This document shows, piece by piece, positions 1 to 8,165 of a stretch of 64,000 nucleotides of DNA; position 1 is the first letter of the stretch; every line of letters starts with the position of its first letter. Location of the stretch: the NCBI RefSeq assembly GCF_037911585.1, contig NZ_JBAJNS010000001.1, positions 2,417,001 through 2,481,000 on the forward strand. The letters run 5' to 3'. The notes below the pieces were generated by a model, which saw only the letters and a program-made list of their open reading frames with translations, ran no database searches and was not told the DNA's origin. This DNA comes from Streptomyces sp. GSL17-111 (GTDB lineage Bacteria; Actinomycetota; Actinomycetes; Streptomycetales; Streptomycetaceae). Position numbers and translations under genes: made by a program.

Positions 1-318
1 ATGCAGGGTTGTCAGGGCTCGTTGGTAGGAGCCGGGCCGGACAGCAGCGGATGTAGCGAGGGCGTAGGCGACTGCGGGGGCTCCGTAGAAGGCGCCGGAA
101 CTTCCGCCGGAGGTCACCGGTGCGGAAGCGGCGTAGGAAAGCCAGGTGTGGGCTCGGGCCCATGGGCGGATACCGCGGGCAGCGAGCTCGATGTGCAGCA
201 GGGCAATGCCGGGCGCGCCGTGTGCGAGAGACTGCCGCCACCACTTCTCCCCGGTCGGGCGGTGTACGGCGGGCTCGGATAGCTCGTCGGCCACGGTGAC
301 CGCGTCCTGGGGCGTCAC
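1..318 (-). CDS. lanC: Lanthionine synthetase LanC, N-terminal part only (cut by window edge)
   Basis: First 106 residues of a LanC-type cyclase; the rest lies outside the window. In this family the enzyme adds Cys thiols to dehydrated Ser/Thr of the precursor to form (methyl)lanthionine rings. The frame opens with GTG at 318, overlapping the lanB stop as GTGA, so translation is probably coupled. The visible stretch WWRQSLAHGAPGIALLHIE (residues 26-44) fits the first 'L-x-HG-x-x-G' helical hairpin of the LanC alpha/alpha barrel. The zinc ligands (Cys, Cys-His) would come later and cannot be checked. It is the third gene of a lanA-lanB-lanC run. It could be a LanC-like paralogue, but the position directly behind lanB favours a working cyclase. 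Confidence 0.85.
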   Translation of the reverse strand, partial: MTPQDAVTVADELSEPAVHRPTGEKWWRQSLAHGAPGIALLHIELAARGIRPWARAHTWLSYAASAPVTSGGSSGAFYGAPAVAYALATSAAVRPGSYQRALTTLH

Positions 319-3300
319 CGCACCCGTCCCCTCCGGGCGGCCCAGGCCATGGCGGCGGCGCGGGCAAGGTGGAGGCACATCGCCTTGTCGGTCGGCCGGA
401 TGCCATACGCGCGCAGGAAGTGGGAGTGCAGCAGGGCATCGAGGGCGGCGTCCGGGCTGATTCCGTCGGTTTCCGGGCCGGGGAAGTGGGAGCGGTAGGC
501 GGCCAGCGCACTGTGGCGGGTGATCCAGGCCTGAGTGTTGGCCGGGCCGCCGGGAGATCGGCGCAGCGCGGCGAAGTCGTCCTCGGGGTTGGCCAGACGC
601 AGGGCCTCGGCGTGCACGGGGCGGGGCACGCCCGGCGGTGCGGCGGCGGGGGCGTGGTCGATGAGCCACCGTGTCCCGGATGCGGGGCTTCCGGTGAAGG
701 CGCAGGCCATCGCGGTGAAGTGTGCGGCGGTCATGGCCCGCCGATCGGGTAGGACGCTGCGGCGGAGTTGGGCGAGGACGGTGGCGGTGTCGGCAGCCAG
801 GACGTCCTCAGCGGCCGTCAGCGCGGAACCGGTGCCGAACCGGCCGGTCTGCGGCACGGCCGGGGTGAATGTGAGGCTGCGCAGCAGGGCACGCGAGCGT
901 AGTTCATGCGCCCAGGCGCCGACCTGGCGTGTGGCGGAGGCGTAGGTCTGCCCATGGGCCGTCGTGATGAACAGACGCAGGGCGGGCTCGCGTTCGTCCT
1001 GGTGTCGGAGGAACCACCACCGTGGCGGGGCGGAGTCGCTCAGGCGCGCCAGGAGCTGCGGAAGGTGCCGGGCAAGGATGTGGTCGTGGAGGTCGCTGTC
1101 CGCGAGGATGGTGGCCGCCAGCGTGCCGGTGGTGCCGGGGAGCTGTGGGCGGTGGTGGTCCACCAGCATGGCAGGGGAGGGACGGGGCGGGTCCGGCCAG
1201 CGGGTGCGGTTGGTGGAGCTCAGGGGGATGACGAGTTCGTGGGCGCGGCCCTCGCACCATCCGTCCGCCCGCTCCGGCGGTGCCTCCGTCAGCAAGGCGT
1301 GCTGATGCCTCGCCATGTGCTCACGCAGCAGGGTCCGGTGCGCCACCGAGCCAAGGTCCAGGGGCAGCCGCCAGTCTCCTTGTGTGAGCTGGAGCCGGGC
1401 GGGAGCTTTCCAGCGGTGGCACCAGTCGGTCAGGGCGGTGCTCCAATGCTCGAATGCGGCTTTAGCTTTCGGCAGTTCATGGGTGCTCAGGCGCCATCTG
1501 GCCGGGGACAGCACGACGCGACCGTGCCGCAGCCGTGGCAGGAACGGCAGCGCGCCGACGACACCCCAGTCGAATTCGGTGACCTGCGCACACTGCGCAA
1601 GGGATAGCTCGGTGATCAGACGGGCCAGCGGCGGTGTGTGCTTGAGCAGGTTCAACGCGTGCAGGCCCCACGCCTCAACGCGACGCCTAGTCGCCGGGAC
1701 CGCCAGGTACAGGCGATGGCCGTCGCAGCCGACTGCCAGGTCCTCGGCCGTCAGCACGTGGGCGCTGGCAAGGCGGTGCTCGCCCAGGCTGATGACGGTG
1801 GGCAGCACCTGCTCCGTGCGGGTCACGTGCGCAGAAGCGGGGTCCAGGGGCGGGAAAGAGAGCTGAGCCGGGAGCGTGCCAGCGTCCGCCGTGGGTAAGC
1901 ATGCCAGGTTCTCAAGCGCGGCCTTGCGCTGTTCGGCAGGCAGCAGGCGCAGGAAGCGGCCGGTGACCACGCCGACAGCACGGGAGGCCGACAGGACCGT
2001 GAGACGGAAGTCCCCACGCTCCAGCTCCGCTGCACCGGTGGCGTCTAGGCGGACGCAGAGCTCCAGGTGCGGGGGGAGTCGCAGTCCCCCGACCGCCCGG
2101 TGCTCGAGTTCCTCCAATAGAGCCCCATCCAGTCGCACTTCCCGGTGGCCGTCGACGGCCGCACGCTGGGCCAGTGCCATGAGGCATCCGTCGCGGTGGG
2201 CATCGCCCCGCTGCATCGGCAGGTCGCCGGCACCGGGGTAGCCCGCTGGCCATCCGATGCCGCTGCCGGAGACCACCTCTAGTAGCGGTACAAGGCTTCC
2301 GGGCCCGTACCGCCGGTAGAACCGTTCGTGGTACTCGCCCATCGCCGCAGTGCCTTGAGGGGCGAGGCTCAGGCGAGCGAGGAGCCGAGCTGCGCGTTCG
2401 GCCTCGTGGGCCACGGCCGCAGGCAGCACGGCCTCGGCGTCCGCGACCACATCAACGGCCACCGGATGCCGCCCGGCGGGCACGAGTGCCCGCATCCGCT
2501 CTGCAGCCTGCGCACGGAGGATCCGCGCCTCATCCGGCACAGCCCCCTCATGCCGGACCAGCAGGGCGCGGATCTCGCTCAAGCTCTCAGCGCCCGCCCA
2601 GGCAGGGACGTTGGGGACCTCCAGCGCGGCGAGCAGGTGTTCCAGCGCGTCCACCGACGTACTGGGGGCATGGAGGCCGGTGATCAAAGCACGGCGCGCG
2701 ACGAGCTCGGTCAGCAGCGCAGTCACCTTCTGCGGGTGCGTTCCGGGGTAGTGGCCCTGAACGGCCTGAGCCAGCGCCTCGAAGCGCACCGGTTGCCTGG
2801 CTGCGCCGAGCGCCATCCGAACAGGCGGCGTGTAGCGCAGGGAGACGGCTGCGGCGCCGGTGCCGCGGTCGGTGACGTGCGGCTGGTAGGGCACCAGGAG
2901 GCGGTCATCGCACACGGTGGCAGTGGAGTTGACCTGGACCAGCAGCCGGTTAAGCACGTCGGGCTGTTGCTCCAACCACTCGATGGCCCGGGCGAGCCAA
3001 GCGGAATCGGCTCGAGCCACCGCGCGGTGCTCCTTGCCGCAGCGCAGCCTGGGGCGGTCTCCGAAGGTCGCGGGGGCGACGGCCGCGAACAGTCCCGCCG
3101 GGGTCGGGCGCCCAGTCATCCGGGCCACGTAGCGCACGATGGAAAGCGTCGTGCGGCGCGTCTCCCGCTCCCCCGGATGCTCCGTGGCGATCAGGAGACG
3201 GACCTGCTCAGCGAGCGACTCGCTGGCATGCCCGATCGCCTCGGCCACCTGTGGTATGGCCCAGACGTGACGCAGCCAGCGCACCCACACGGCTACACCA

Positions 3301-3419
3301 TCCTGTCCGCTGACCGGCGTGTCAGGCAGCGGGGGAGGCGTGAGGGTGTGATGGGTAAGTCGGATCAGTACTGCGTTAGAAGCCTCGAAGGTCGCAGGGC
3401 CATCGTCAACAGGTGGCAT
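315..3419 (-). CDS. lanB: Full-length class I lantibiotic dehydratase LanB
   Basis: About 1034 aa, the size of full-length LanB enzymes, which use glutamyl-tRNA to glutamylate and then eliminate Ser/Thr of the precursor. The N-terminal glutamylation domain covers roughly residues 10-650 (FEASNAVLIRLTHH start; GRPTPAGLFAAVAP region). The C-terminal SpaB-type elimination domain follows (PPRWWFLRHQDEREPALRLF ... FTPAVPQTGRFGTGSALTAA). I chose ATG 3419 because GGAG sits 7 nt upstream (CCGGAGTCCCC). An in-frame ATG at 3548 would lie inside the precursor gene and lacks this site. Codon 508 is TTA (1896-1898), the bldA-dependent leucine codon. The gene starts 76 nt after the lanA stop and is coupled to lanC by a GTGA overlap. 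Confidence 0.9.
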   Translation of the reverse strand: MPPVDDGPATFEASNAVLIRLTHHTLTPPPLPDTPVSGQDGVAVWVRWLRHVWAIPQVAEAIGHASESLAEQVRLLIATEHPGERETRRTTLSIVRYVARMTGRPTPAGLFAAVAPATFGDRPRLRCGKEHRAVARADSAWLARAIEWLEQQPDVLNRLLVQVNSTATVCDDRLLVPYQPHVTDRGTGAAAVSLRYTPPVRMALGAARQPVRFEALAQAVQGHYPGTHPQKVTALLTELVARRALITGLHAPSTSVDALEHLLAALEVPNVPAWAGAESLSEIRALLVRHEGAVPDEARILRAQAAERMRALVPAGRHPVAVDVVADAEAVLPAAVAHEAERAARLLARLSLAPQGTAAMGEYHERFYRRYGPGSLVPLLEVVSGSGIGWPAGYPGAGDLPMQRGDAHRDGCLMALAQRAAVDGHREVRLDGALLEELEHRAVGGLRLPPHLELCVRLDATGAAELERGDFRLTVLSASRAVGVVTGRFLRLLPAEQRKAALENLACLPTADAGTLPAQLSFPPLDPASAHVTRTEQVLPTVISLGEHRLASAHVLTAEDLAVGCDGHRLYLAVPATRRRVEAWGLHALNLLKHTPPLARLITELSLAQCAQVTEFDWGVVGALPFLPRLRHGRVVLSPARWRLSTHELPKAKAAFEHWSTALTDWCHRWKAPARLQLTQGDWRLPLDLGSVAHRTLLREHMARHQHALLTEAPPERADGWCEGRAHELVIPLSSTNRTRWPDPPRPSPAMLVDHHRPQLPGTTGTLAATILADSDLHDHILARHLPQLLARLSDSAPPRWWFLRHQDEREPALRLFITTAHGQTYASATRQVGAWAHELRSRALLRSLTFTPAVPQTGRFGTGSALTAAEDVLAADTATVLAQLRRSVLPDRRAMTAAHFTAMACAFTGSPASGTRWLIDHAPAAAPPGVPRPVHAEALRLANPEDDFAALRRSPGGPANTQAWITRHSALAAYRSHFPGPETDGISPDAALDALLHSHFLRAYGIRPTDKAMCLHLARAAAMAWAARRGRVR

Positions 3420-3441
3420 GGGGACTCCGGGAAGCGACGGG

Positions 3442-3482
3442 GGTGGCCGGGCCACCCCGCCGAGGTACTGAGCCCGGCCACC
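3442..3482 (-). terminator. Hairpin between lanA and lanB (attenuator or processing site)
   Basis: Perfect 11-bp inverted repeat, arms 3442-3452 (GGTGGCCGGGC) and 3472-3482, with a 19-nt loop. It lies in the 76-nt gap between the precursor gene and lanB, just upstream of the lanB ribosome site. There is no U-tract, so full termination is not expected. In many RiPP operons a partial terminator here keeps precursor mRNA in excess over enzyme mRNA; that role is inferred from position. Confidence 0.6.
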
Positions 3483-3495
3483 AGTGAGAGGGAAA

Positions 3496-3672
3496 TCAGG
3501 CGGCGCTGATGCAGGTCGACTTCGAGCAGGTCGAACCGCAGTTGTCATCGGTCATGCTGACCAGGTGTGCCGGGTCGAAGACTTCGACCACGGTCACGTC
3601 CAGGTCGAAGTCGTCGCCAGCAGAAGCGGTCTGAGTAGACGGCGTCTCCAGGGTCGTGGTCTTCGGTGCCAT
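3496..3672 (-). CDS. lanA: FxLD-family lanthipeptide precursor peptide
   Basis: 58-aa peptide directly upstream of lanB. ATG at 3672 follows GGAGG (3681-3685) with an 8-nt gap; stop TGA at 3496-3498. The leader is acidic and contains FDLDV (residues 22-26), the FxLD motif used by class I LanB enzymes for leader recognition, then TVVEVFDPAHLVSM. The C-terminal core TDDNCGSTCSKSTCISAA has three Cys (45, 49, 54) and seven Ser/Thr (41, 47, 48, 50, 52, 53, 56), enough for up to three (methyl)lanthionine rings plus residual dehydro-residues. No GG, GA or FNLD leader end is seen, so the cleavage site is uncertain; VSM/TDD is one guess. A protease and exporter are not visible and may lie left of the window. 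The family assignment rests on the motif, length and neighbours. Confidence 0.88.
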   Translation of the reverse strand: MAPKTTTLETPSTQTASAGDDFDLDVTVVEVFDPAHLVSMTDDNCGSTCSKSTCISAA

Positions 3673-3890
3673 GATGTGTACCTCCGGGTAGGCATTGCGG
3701 TTGTCTTGCGAGGACCTGGCGCTCGGGCTGGGTACCGGGCCAGGGGCAGGAAAATCACCGGACGAAGCCCTTAGGTGAATTCAAGGACGAACTGGGCGAG
3801 AGCGGGGGATCCGCCGCCGCTCAGCGGGCCCAGGCTCGCAGCGGCAGCGCGCTCGTGGGAGTCGATAAACGGCCACGTTCCCGTATCCGT

Positions 3891-4481
3891 TCACGCGGAC
3901 GCCCGGTGTCTTGCCCCAGCAGCGTTCTCCTGAGGCCGAGGTAGTGGGCACGGGTGTGGCAGGAGTGGGGTTGGTGGCCCGGAAGGCGGCCAGGAGAGTC
4001 CGGCCGTCGTGGCGGACGCCGGTTCGGAGGCGGCGGAGGACGGTGGCGATGCGGGCGGGGGCGTAGCCGGTGGCGAGGAGCGGTAGCAGACCCTGGCGAC
4101 CGGGAGCGTGCACCAGGTGCACCGGCCGTCCCCGCTGGTACCCCACGAGTAGGACAGGGCCTCGACCAACAGCAGACCCCGCCCGCCCTCGTCCGTATCC
4201 GACGGTGCCTTCAATTCGGCGCGCTGACTCGACGCGTCGGTGACCTCGACCCTGACCAAACAACCGTCGTAGCCGAGAGCGAGCCCAAGATGATCCCCGG
4301 CACCGTGGAGCACGGCGTTGCCGACGAGCTCACTGACGGCCAGCGCAACCCGCTCACCGAGGTCGTCCGCGCCCGGCACACGCCAAACGACGAGTTGCTC
4401 ACGCGCCAGACGACGGGCTTGCGGCACCGCCGCTGGCTCCCGGCGCAGCTCGACCGTCCATCGCCAATCCAGTGACGCCAT
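3891..4481 (-). CDS. ATP-binding protein, HATPase_c_2 (RsbW-like anti-sigma/regulatory kinase fold)
   Basis: A GHKL-fold domain occupies the first ~130 residues of about 196. The N-box is LAVSELVGNAVLHG, then VRVEVTDAS and a G-box DEGGRGLLLVEALS. Such stand-alone Streptomyces proteins act as Ser kinases/anti-sigma factors or are regulatory partners of cluster regulators. ATG 4481 follows GGAGG with a 6-nt gap. Upstream it faces the XRE/TPR gene across a palindromic region. Downstream it leads into lanA after ~220 bp. The last ~65 residues are Pro/Ser-rich, and codon bias there is stronger in another frame (see findings), so the true C-terminus may be shorter or frameshifted. Confidence 0.75.
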   Translation of the reverse strand: MASLDWRWTVELRREPAAVPQARRLAREQLVVWRVPGADDLGERVALAVSELVGNAVLHGAGDHLGLALGYDGCLVRVEVTDASSQRAELKAPSDTDEGGRGLLLVEALSYSWGTSGDGRCTWCTLPVARVCYRSSPPATPPPASPPSSAASEPASATTAGLSWPPSGPPTPLLPHPCPLPRPQENAAGARHRASA

Positions 4482-4566
4482 GGTCCACCTCCGCGAAGTC
4501 CACCGTGTGATGGCCAACACGATGACGCGGCGCCAGGTGGCCGACAACCAGCACATTTCACGAACT

Positions 4567-4612
4567 AGTGACTTCGTCACTGCGCCCAACTTGGCAGTAG
4601 TGACGAAGTCAC
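4567..4612. promoter_or_regulatory. Paired palindromic operator between ATP-binding gene and XRE/TPR regulator
   Basis: AGTGACTTCGTCACT (4567-4581) and AGTGACGAAGTCAC (4599-4612) form a large inverted repeat, and each arm is itself nearly palindromic (AGTGAC-N3-GTCACT). Centres are 32 bp apart, about three helical turns. A further half-site GTCACT lies at 4638-4643, about 25 bp upstream of the regulator start. The placement in a divergent promoter suggests autoregulation by the XRE/TPR protein or control of both genes by one factor. Confidence 0.6.
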
Positions 4613-4668
4613 AAGACTCACCCAATGCTCAAGTTCCGTCACTAAGATGAACGGTCGAGGAGGTCCAC

Positions 4669-6018
4669 ATGGCGGGCACCCATGGCCGATCCTGCGCAAA
4701 ACGGCTGCGCGAAGCAGGTCATGAACGCGGCGCAGCGATTCACGAGATAGCGGCCACCATCACCACCCACTGTGCAGTGTCACCCCTGCGCGCGTTCCGG
4801 CTGGCCCGCGCGCTGACGCTCAAGCAGGCCGCTGACGCACTTTTTCAGCTCGCCGAGAACAGCGGCGACGGCCCACGTCCCGACGCCATGCAGCTCAGCG
4901 CCTGGGAGACCGGGCAGCACCGGCCTCGCATCTCCACCATCGAACTACTGGCCAGGCTCTACCAGTGCGCCCCCGGAGACCTCGGCTACGGGAATGTGCC
5001 CGCTGCGACGAGTCGGTCAGCGGCGGTTCAGCCCTGCCCCGGCGCGGACGCCGATCCCCTGGGCTGCCGGGTCGACACGGCCCGTCGCAGCGTCGACCGC
5101 ACTCTGGCCGCCGGTTCCGTCACCTCCACGCAGATGGACATGCTGGACGAACAGATCCACTGGGCATTGGAGCAGTACGTCTACACCCCGCCCCAGCCCA
5201 TGATCGACACCCTCCTCCATCATCTGGACGAGGTCAGCGAACTGGCCCGGCAGCGCCAGCCGGCCCTCATGCAACTGCGGCTGTCCGAGCTGACCGCTGT
5301 CCTCACGACCCTGATCGCGGACGCCCTGATGAAGCTGGGCCAGCTCACCCGCTCCCAAGCCTGGTATGCAACCGCCCGCACCGCCGCAGACGACACCGGC
5401 AACCGCGAACTCCGCGCTCGTGTACGTGTCCAGGCCGCCATGCTCCCCTACTACTACGGCCCCACCACCACCGCCATCCGCCTGGCCCAGGAAGCCCGCT
5501 ACATCTGCCGCGCCACCCCCACCACCACTGCAGCCTTCGCGTCCATGGCCGAAGCCCGGGCACTGGCCAAGCACGGAGACATCCAGGACGCCCTCGCCGC
5601 CCTCCACCGTGCCCGGGACGTCTACAGCCAGACGGACGCGGCCACCACCTCCACCAGCGCCTGGGATTTCCCCCTGCGCCGCTTCCACCTCTACGAGAGC
5701 GGCACCCTCACCGCACTCGGCAAACTCCGCCCCGCCCGCCAGGCACAGGAAGCAGCCCTACGCCTCTACCCCGAGGACGCCGGCATCGACCCCGCCCTCC
5801 TCCGCCTCGAAACAGCGATCTGCCTCGCCCGCGACCGCGACACCACCGAGGCATGTCGACTGGCCGCCGCCACCTACCTGCGCATCGAGGCCGAACACCG
5901 CACCTCCATCGTCGAGGAACGCGCCCGCGAGGTCATCACCGCCCTACCCACCAACAGCCGAAGCACCGCGGCCGTCCGCGACCTCACCGACGTCCTCGCC
6001 CTGCCCGCCCTGAGATGA
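4669..6018 (+). CDS. XRE-type HTH regulator with TPR-like C-terminal half
   Basis: 449 aa. An N-terminal helix-turn-helix lies at about residues 38-105 (FRLARALTLKQAADAL ... LSAWETGQHRPRISTIELLARLYQCAPGDLGYG). A long helical, Ala-rich region of TPR type follows (e.g. AQEARYICRA, ALAALHRARDVYSQT, LGKLRPARQAQEAALRLYPED). These two-part proteins often sit beside lanthipeptide and other specialised-metabolite loci in Streptomyces and respond to small ligands or peptides. ATG 4669 has the strong site GAGGAGG 6 nt upstream. It is divergent from the ATP-binding gene and is the best candidate for a pathway-specific regulator of the lanthipeptide locus; this is inferred from position. Confidence 0.8.
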   Translation: MAGTHGRSCAKRLREAGHERGAAIHEIAATITTHCAVSPLRAFRLARALTLKQAADALFQLAENSGDGPRPDAMQLSAWETGQHRPRISTIELLARLYQCAPGDLGYGNVPAATSRSAAVQPCPGADADPLGCRVDTARRSVDRTLAAGSVTSTQMDMLDEQIHWALEQYVYTPPQPMIDTLLHHLDEVSELARQRQPALMQLRLSELTAVLTTLIADALMKLGQLTRSQAWYATARTAADDTGNRELRARVRVQAAMLPYYYGPTTTAIRLAQEARYICRATPTTTAAFASMAEARALAKHGDIQDALAALHRARDVYSQTDAATTSTSAWDFPLRRFHLYESGTLTALGKLRPARQAQEAALRLYPEDAGIDPALLRLETAICLARDRDTTEACRLAAATYLRIEAEHRTSIVEERAREVITALPTNSRSTAAVRDLTDVLALPALR

Positions 6019-6051
6019 CACAACCCACCGGCGTCGGTCAGGCTCACCCCC

Positions 6052-6945
6052 ATGAGCGACTCGCCCGGTGGGTTCGAGCCCCAAGAGCTCCACAGCATCC
6101 TCGCCCGCGGCTGCACGGCCGCCGGACTGGACAACCACAGCGCCCGGCTCCTGCGCGGCCAGACCAACGCCGTCGTCCTCCTGGAAGCCGAACAAGTCGT
6201 CGTCAAGGTCGCCCGCAAAGGCACCTCCAGTCATGACGTCCAGCGCACCGTCGACTTCGTCCGATGGCTGAGCGCCCGTAACTTCCCCACCGTGCCCCTC
6301 CACCCCGTCGACCAGCCAATCGTCGTCGACAACCAGAGCCTGACCTTCTGGACCTACCTCCCCCAACCCGACCACCCCGTCCCGGCCCAGCACCTCGCCC
6401 GGCCCCTGCGCGCCCTCCACACCCTCCCCGCGCCCCCGCAGAAGCTGCCGCCGCACGACAACCTCGCCTCTATACGCCGCTCCCTGGCCGCCATCACCTG
6501 GCTTCCCCCCACCGCTATCCGCCGCCTCTCCACCCATGCCGATCGCCTCGAACGCGACCTCACCCACGTCACGTGGGCCCACCCACCAGGCGTCATCCAA
6601 GGCGACCCACAGCACCGCAACGCCCTCCACACCCCAACGGGAGCGGTCCTGTGCGACTGGGACACCGTTGCCCACGGCCAACCCGAATGGGATGCCGTCA
6701 CCGTCGAGGTGCACTGCCGACGTTTTGGCCACGGCCACGCCCACTACCAGGCGTTCGCCGAAGCCTACGGCTGGGACATCACCCGGTGGGACGGCTACCC
6801 CGTCCTCGCAGCGATCCGAGAACTGCGCATGATCACCACCAATGCCCGGAAGGTACGCCACGCCCCGGGAAGCCGCTCCGAAGTCCAGCGCCGCATCGAC
6901 TGCCTGGGCCGCAACGACCGCCGAATGCGATGGAACATTCTGTGA
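6052..6945 (+). CDS. Aminoglycoside phosphotransferase-like (APH) family protein
   Basis: 297 aa, starting 33 nt after the XRE/TPR gene, so probably cotranscribed. The kinase-fold motifs are recognisable: an N-terminal lobe with VVVKVAR (ATP lysine region), a Brenner-type loop GVIQGDPQHRNAL (QGD in place of the usual HGD) and a metal-binding LCDWDTV (DWD). The family phosphorylates antibiotics, choline, homoserine or other small alcohols. The substrate here cannot be told. The His-to-Gln change in the catalytic loop is common in non-resistance members. The gene may belong to the accessory lanthipeptide segment. Confidence 0.75.
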   Translation: MSDSPGGFEPQELHSILARGCTAAGLDNHSARLLRGQTNAVVLLEAEQVVVKVARKGTSSHDVQRTVDFVRWLSARNFPTVPLHPVDQPIVVDNQSLTFWTYLPQPDHPVPAQHLARPLRALHTLPAPPQKLPPHDNLASIRRSLAAITWLPPTAIRRLSTHADRLERDLTHVTWAHPPGVIQGDPQHRNALHTPTGAVLCDWDTVAHGQPEWDAVTVEVHCRRFGHGHAHYQAFAEAYGWDITRWDGYPVLAAIRELRMITTNARKVRHAPGSRSEVQRRIDCLGRNDRRMRWNIL

Positions 6946-7085
6946 AGGCCGCGCTCGGCGCCTCCAGCTTGGCACTGTCGGTCCGACGTCGTGGGTGGCG
7001 TTCCTGGGCTTCGCCGTCCGGGGCTGACGGGGCGCGCGTTCACGGTGCCGTTTCCTGGGGCGCTACCTACGCGTAGCGTTTCCTC

Positions 7086-8123
7086 ATGGACACCACGGGA
7101 GTTCTGGACGAGGCGCTGGAGCGCCTGCACACGACGGGGCCGGAGTTCGACGACTGGCTGAGCAACCACGGCCCGATGGCCGTCGAGGCGCTGGTGCGGC
7201 GGGGCGAGGGCGGCGGCGTCCACCGCTGGCTGGACCGGTACACGACGCGGCTGGAGGACCGGCCCGCGTCCGGTGACGCCGTCCGGGACGACGCCTGGGT
7301 GGACGCCCTGGGTGACCCGCGCCGGCTGGGCGACTGGCTGGACCACTTCGAACGGCTCCTCGTGACGGATCCCCGCGAGCCGTGGCGGGCGGTGCTGGCG
7401 ACGTGGTGGCCCCGGCTGCTGCCGGGCATCGCGGCGGGGGCGACGCATCCGGTGATCCGGGTCGGGCACGCCGTCGTGGGGTTGCGGGCGGAGGAGAACG
7501 CGCCCCGGCTGCGGGAGCTGGCGCACGGCCTGGGGTACTGGGCCGCCCGGTACCAGCCGCTGCCCGCCGACCTGGCGCTGGTGTCCTCGCCGTACGCCGC
7601 CGCCGAGGCGCTGCGGGCGGTGCCGCCGGTGGCGGACCAGAGTCGCGGCATCGTCCACCGGATCGACCAGCTGACGGAGCTGCCGGACTGGCCGACGGCC
7701 CGCGACGTCAGCGGCCCCGACGCGGTGCCGGGGCGGCTGACGGAGCTGGTGGACGCCGCCGTGCGGTACTACGCCACGCACGCGCACGGCAGCGCCGTGA
7801 TGCTGGTGCACGCCGCGACGGCGCCGAACGCCGTGCTGCGGACGCTGCCGGACCTGCCGCGCGAGCTGTGGGAGCCGGGGCTGGCGGCGGCCTGGTCGGC
7901 GTCGGCGGCGGTGACGGCCGCCTACCGTCCGCTGGGTCCGGCGGGCGCGGCGCATCCGGGGTCGGCGAGCGCCGAGGAGCTGTTCGCCCGGGCGGCGGCG
8001 CACGGGGACGAGCACGCGATCAAGCTGGCCGACACGGTGCTGGACGTCGCGGCGCGGCATCCGGAGGACGTGGTGGCCCGCAGCGCCACGCTCCGGGCCA
8101 CGGAGCTGATCGATCCGCTGTAG
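7086..8123 (+). CDS. Questin oxidase-like protein (DUF4243)
   Basis: 345 aa, helical and His/Trp-rich. The stretch THPVIRVGHAVVGL followed by LRELAHGLGYWAARYQ is characteristic of the questin oxidase-like family, named after a fungal anthraquinone Baeyer-Villiger-type ring-cleaving enzyme. In actinomycetes the substrate is unknown. Third-position GC is much higher than in the genes to its left, which suggests the chromosomal core resumes about here. It is convergent with the polyprenyl synthase gene. Confidence 0.75.
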   Translation: MDTTGVLDEALERLHTTGPEFDDWLSNHGPMAVEALVRRGEGGGVHRWLDRYTTRLEDRPASGDAVRDDAWVDALGDPRRLGDWLDHFERLLVTDPREPWRAVLATWWPRLLPGIAAGATHPVIRVGHAVVGLRAEENAPRLRELAHGLGYWAARYQPLPADLALVSSPYAAAEALRAVPPVADQSRGIVHRIDQLTELPDWPTARDVSGPDAVPGRLTELVDAAVRYYATHAHGSAVMLVHAATAPNAVLRTLPDLPRELWEPGLAAAWSASAAVTAAYRPLGPAGAAHPGSASAEELFARAAAHGDEHAIKLADTVLDVAARHPEDVVARSATLRATELIDPL

Positions 8124-8165
8124 GACGTCCGCTGTAGGGCCCGGAGACGCCCGCGCGGGCCCCGG

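Noticed and set aside
3420..3548. Longer N-terminus of LanB from ATG 3548
   Set aside because: It would overlap the lanA gene by 53 nt and read through the hairpin. ATG 3419 has a proper ribosome site and the family N-terminus follows it.
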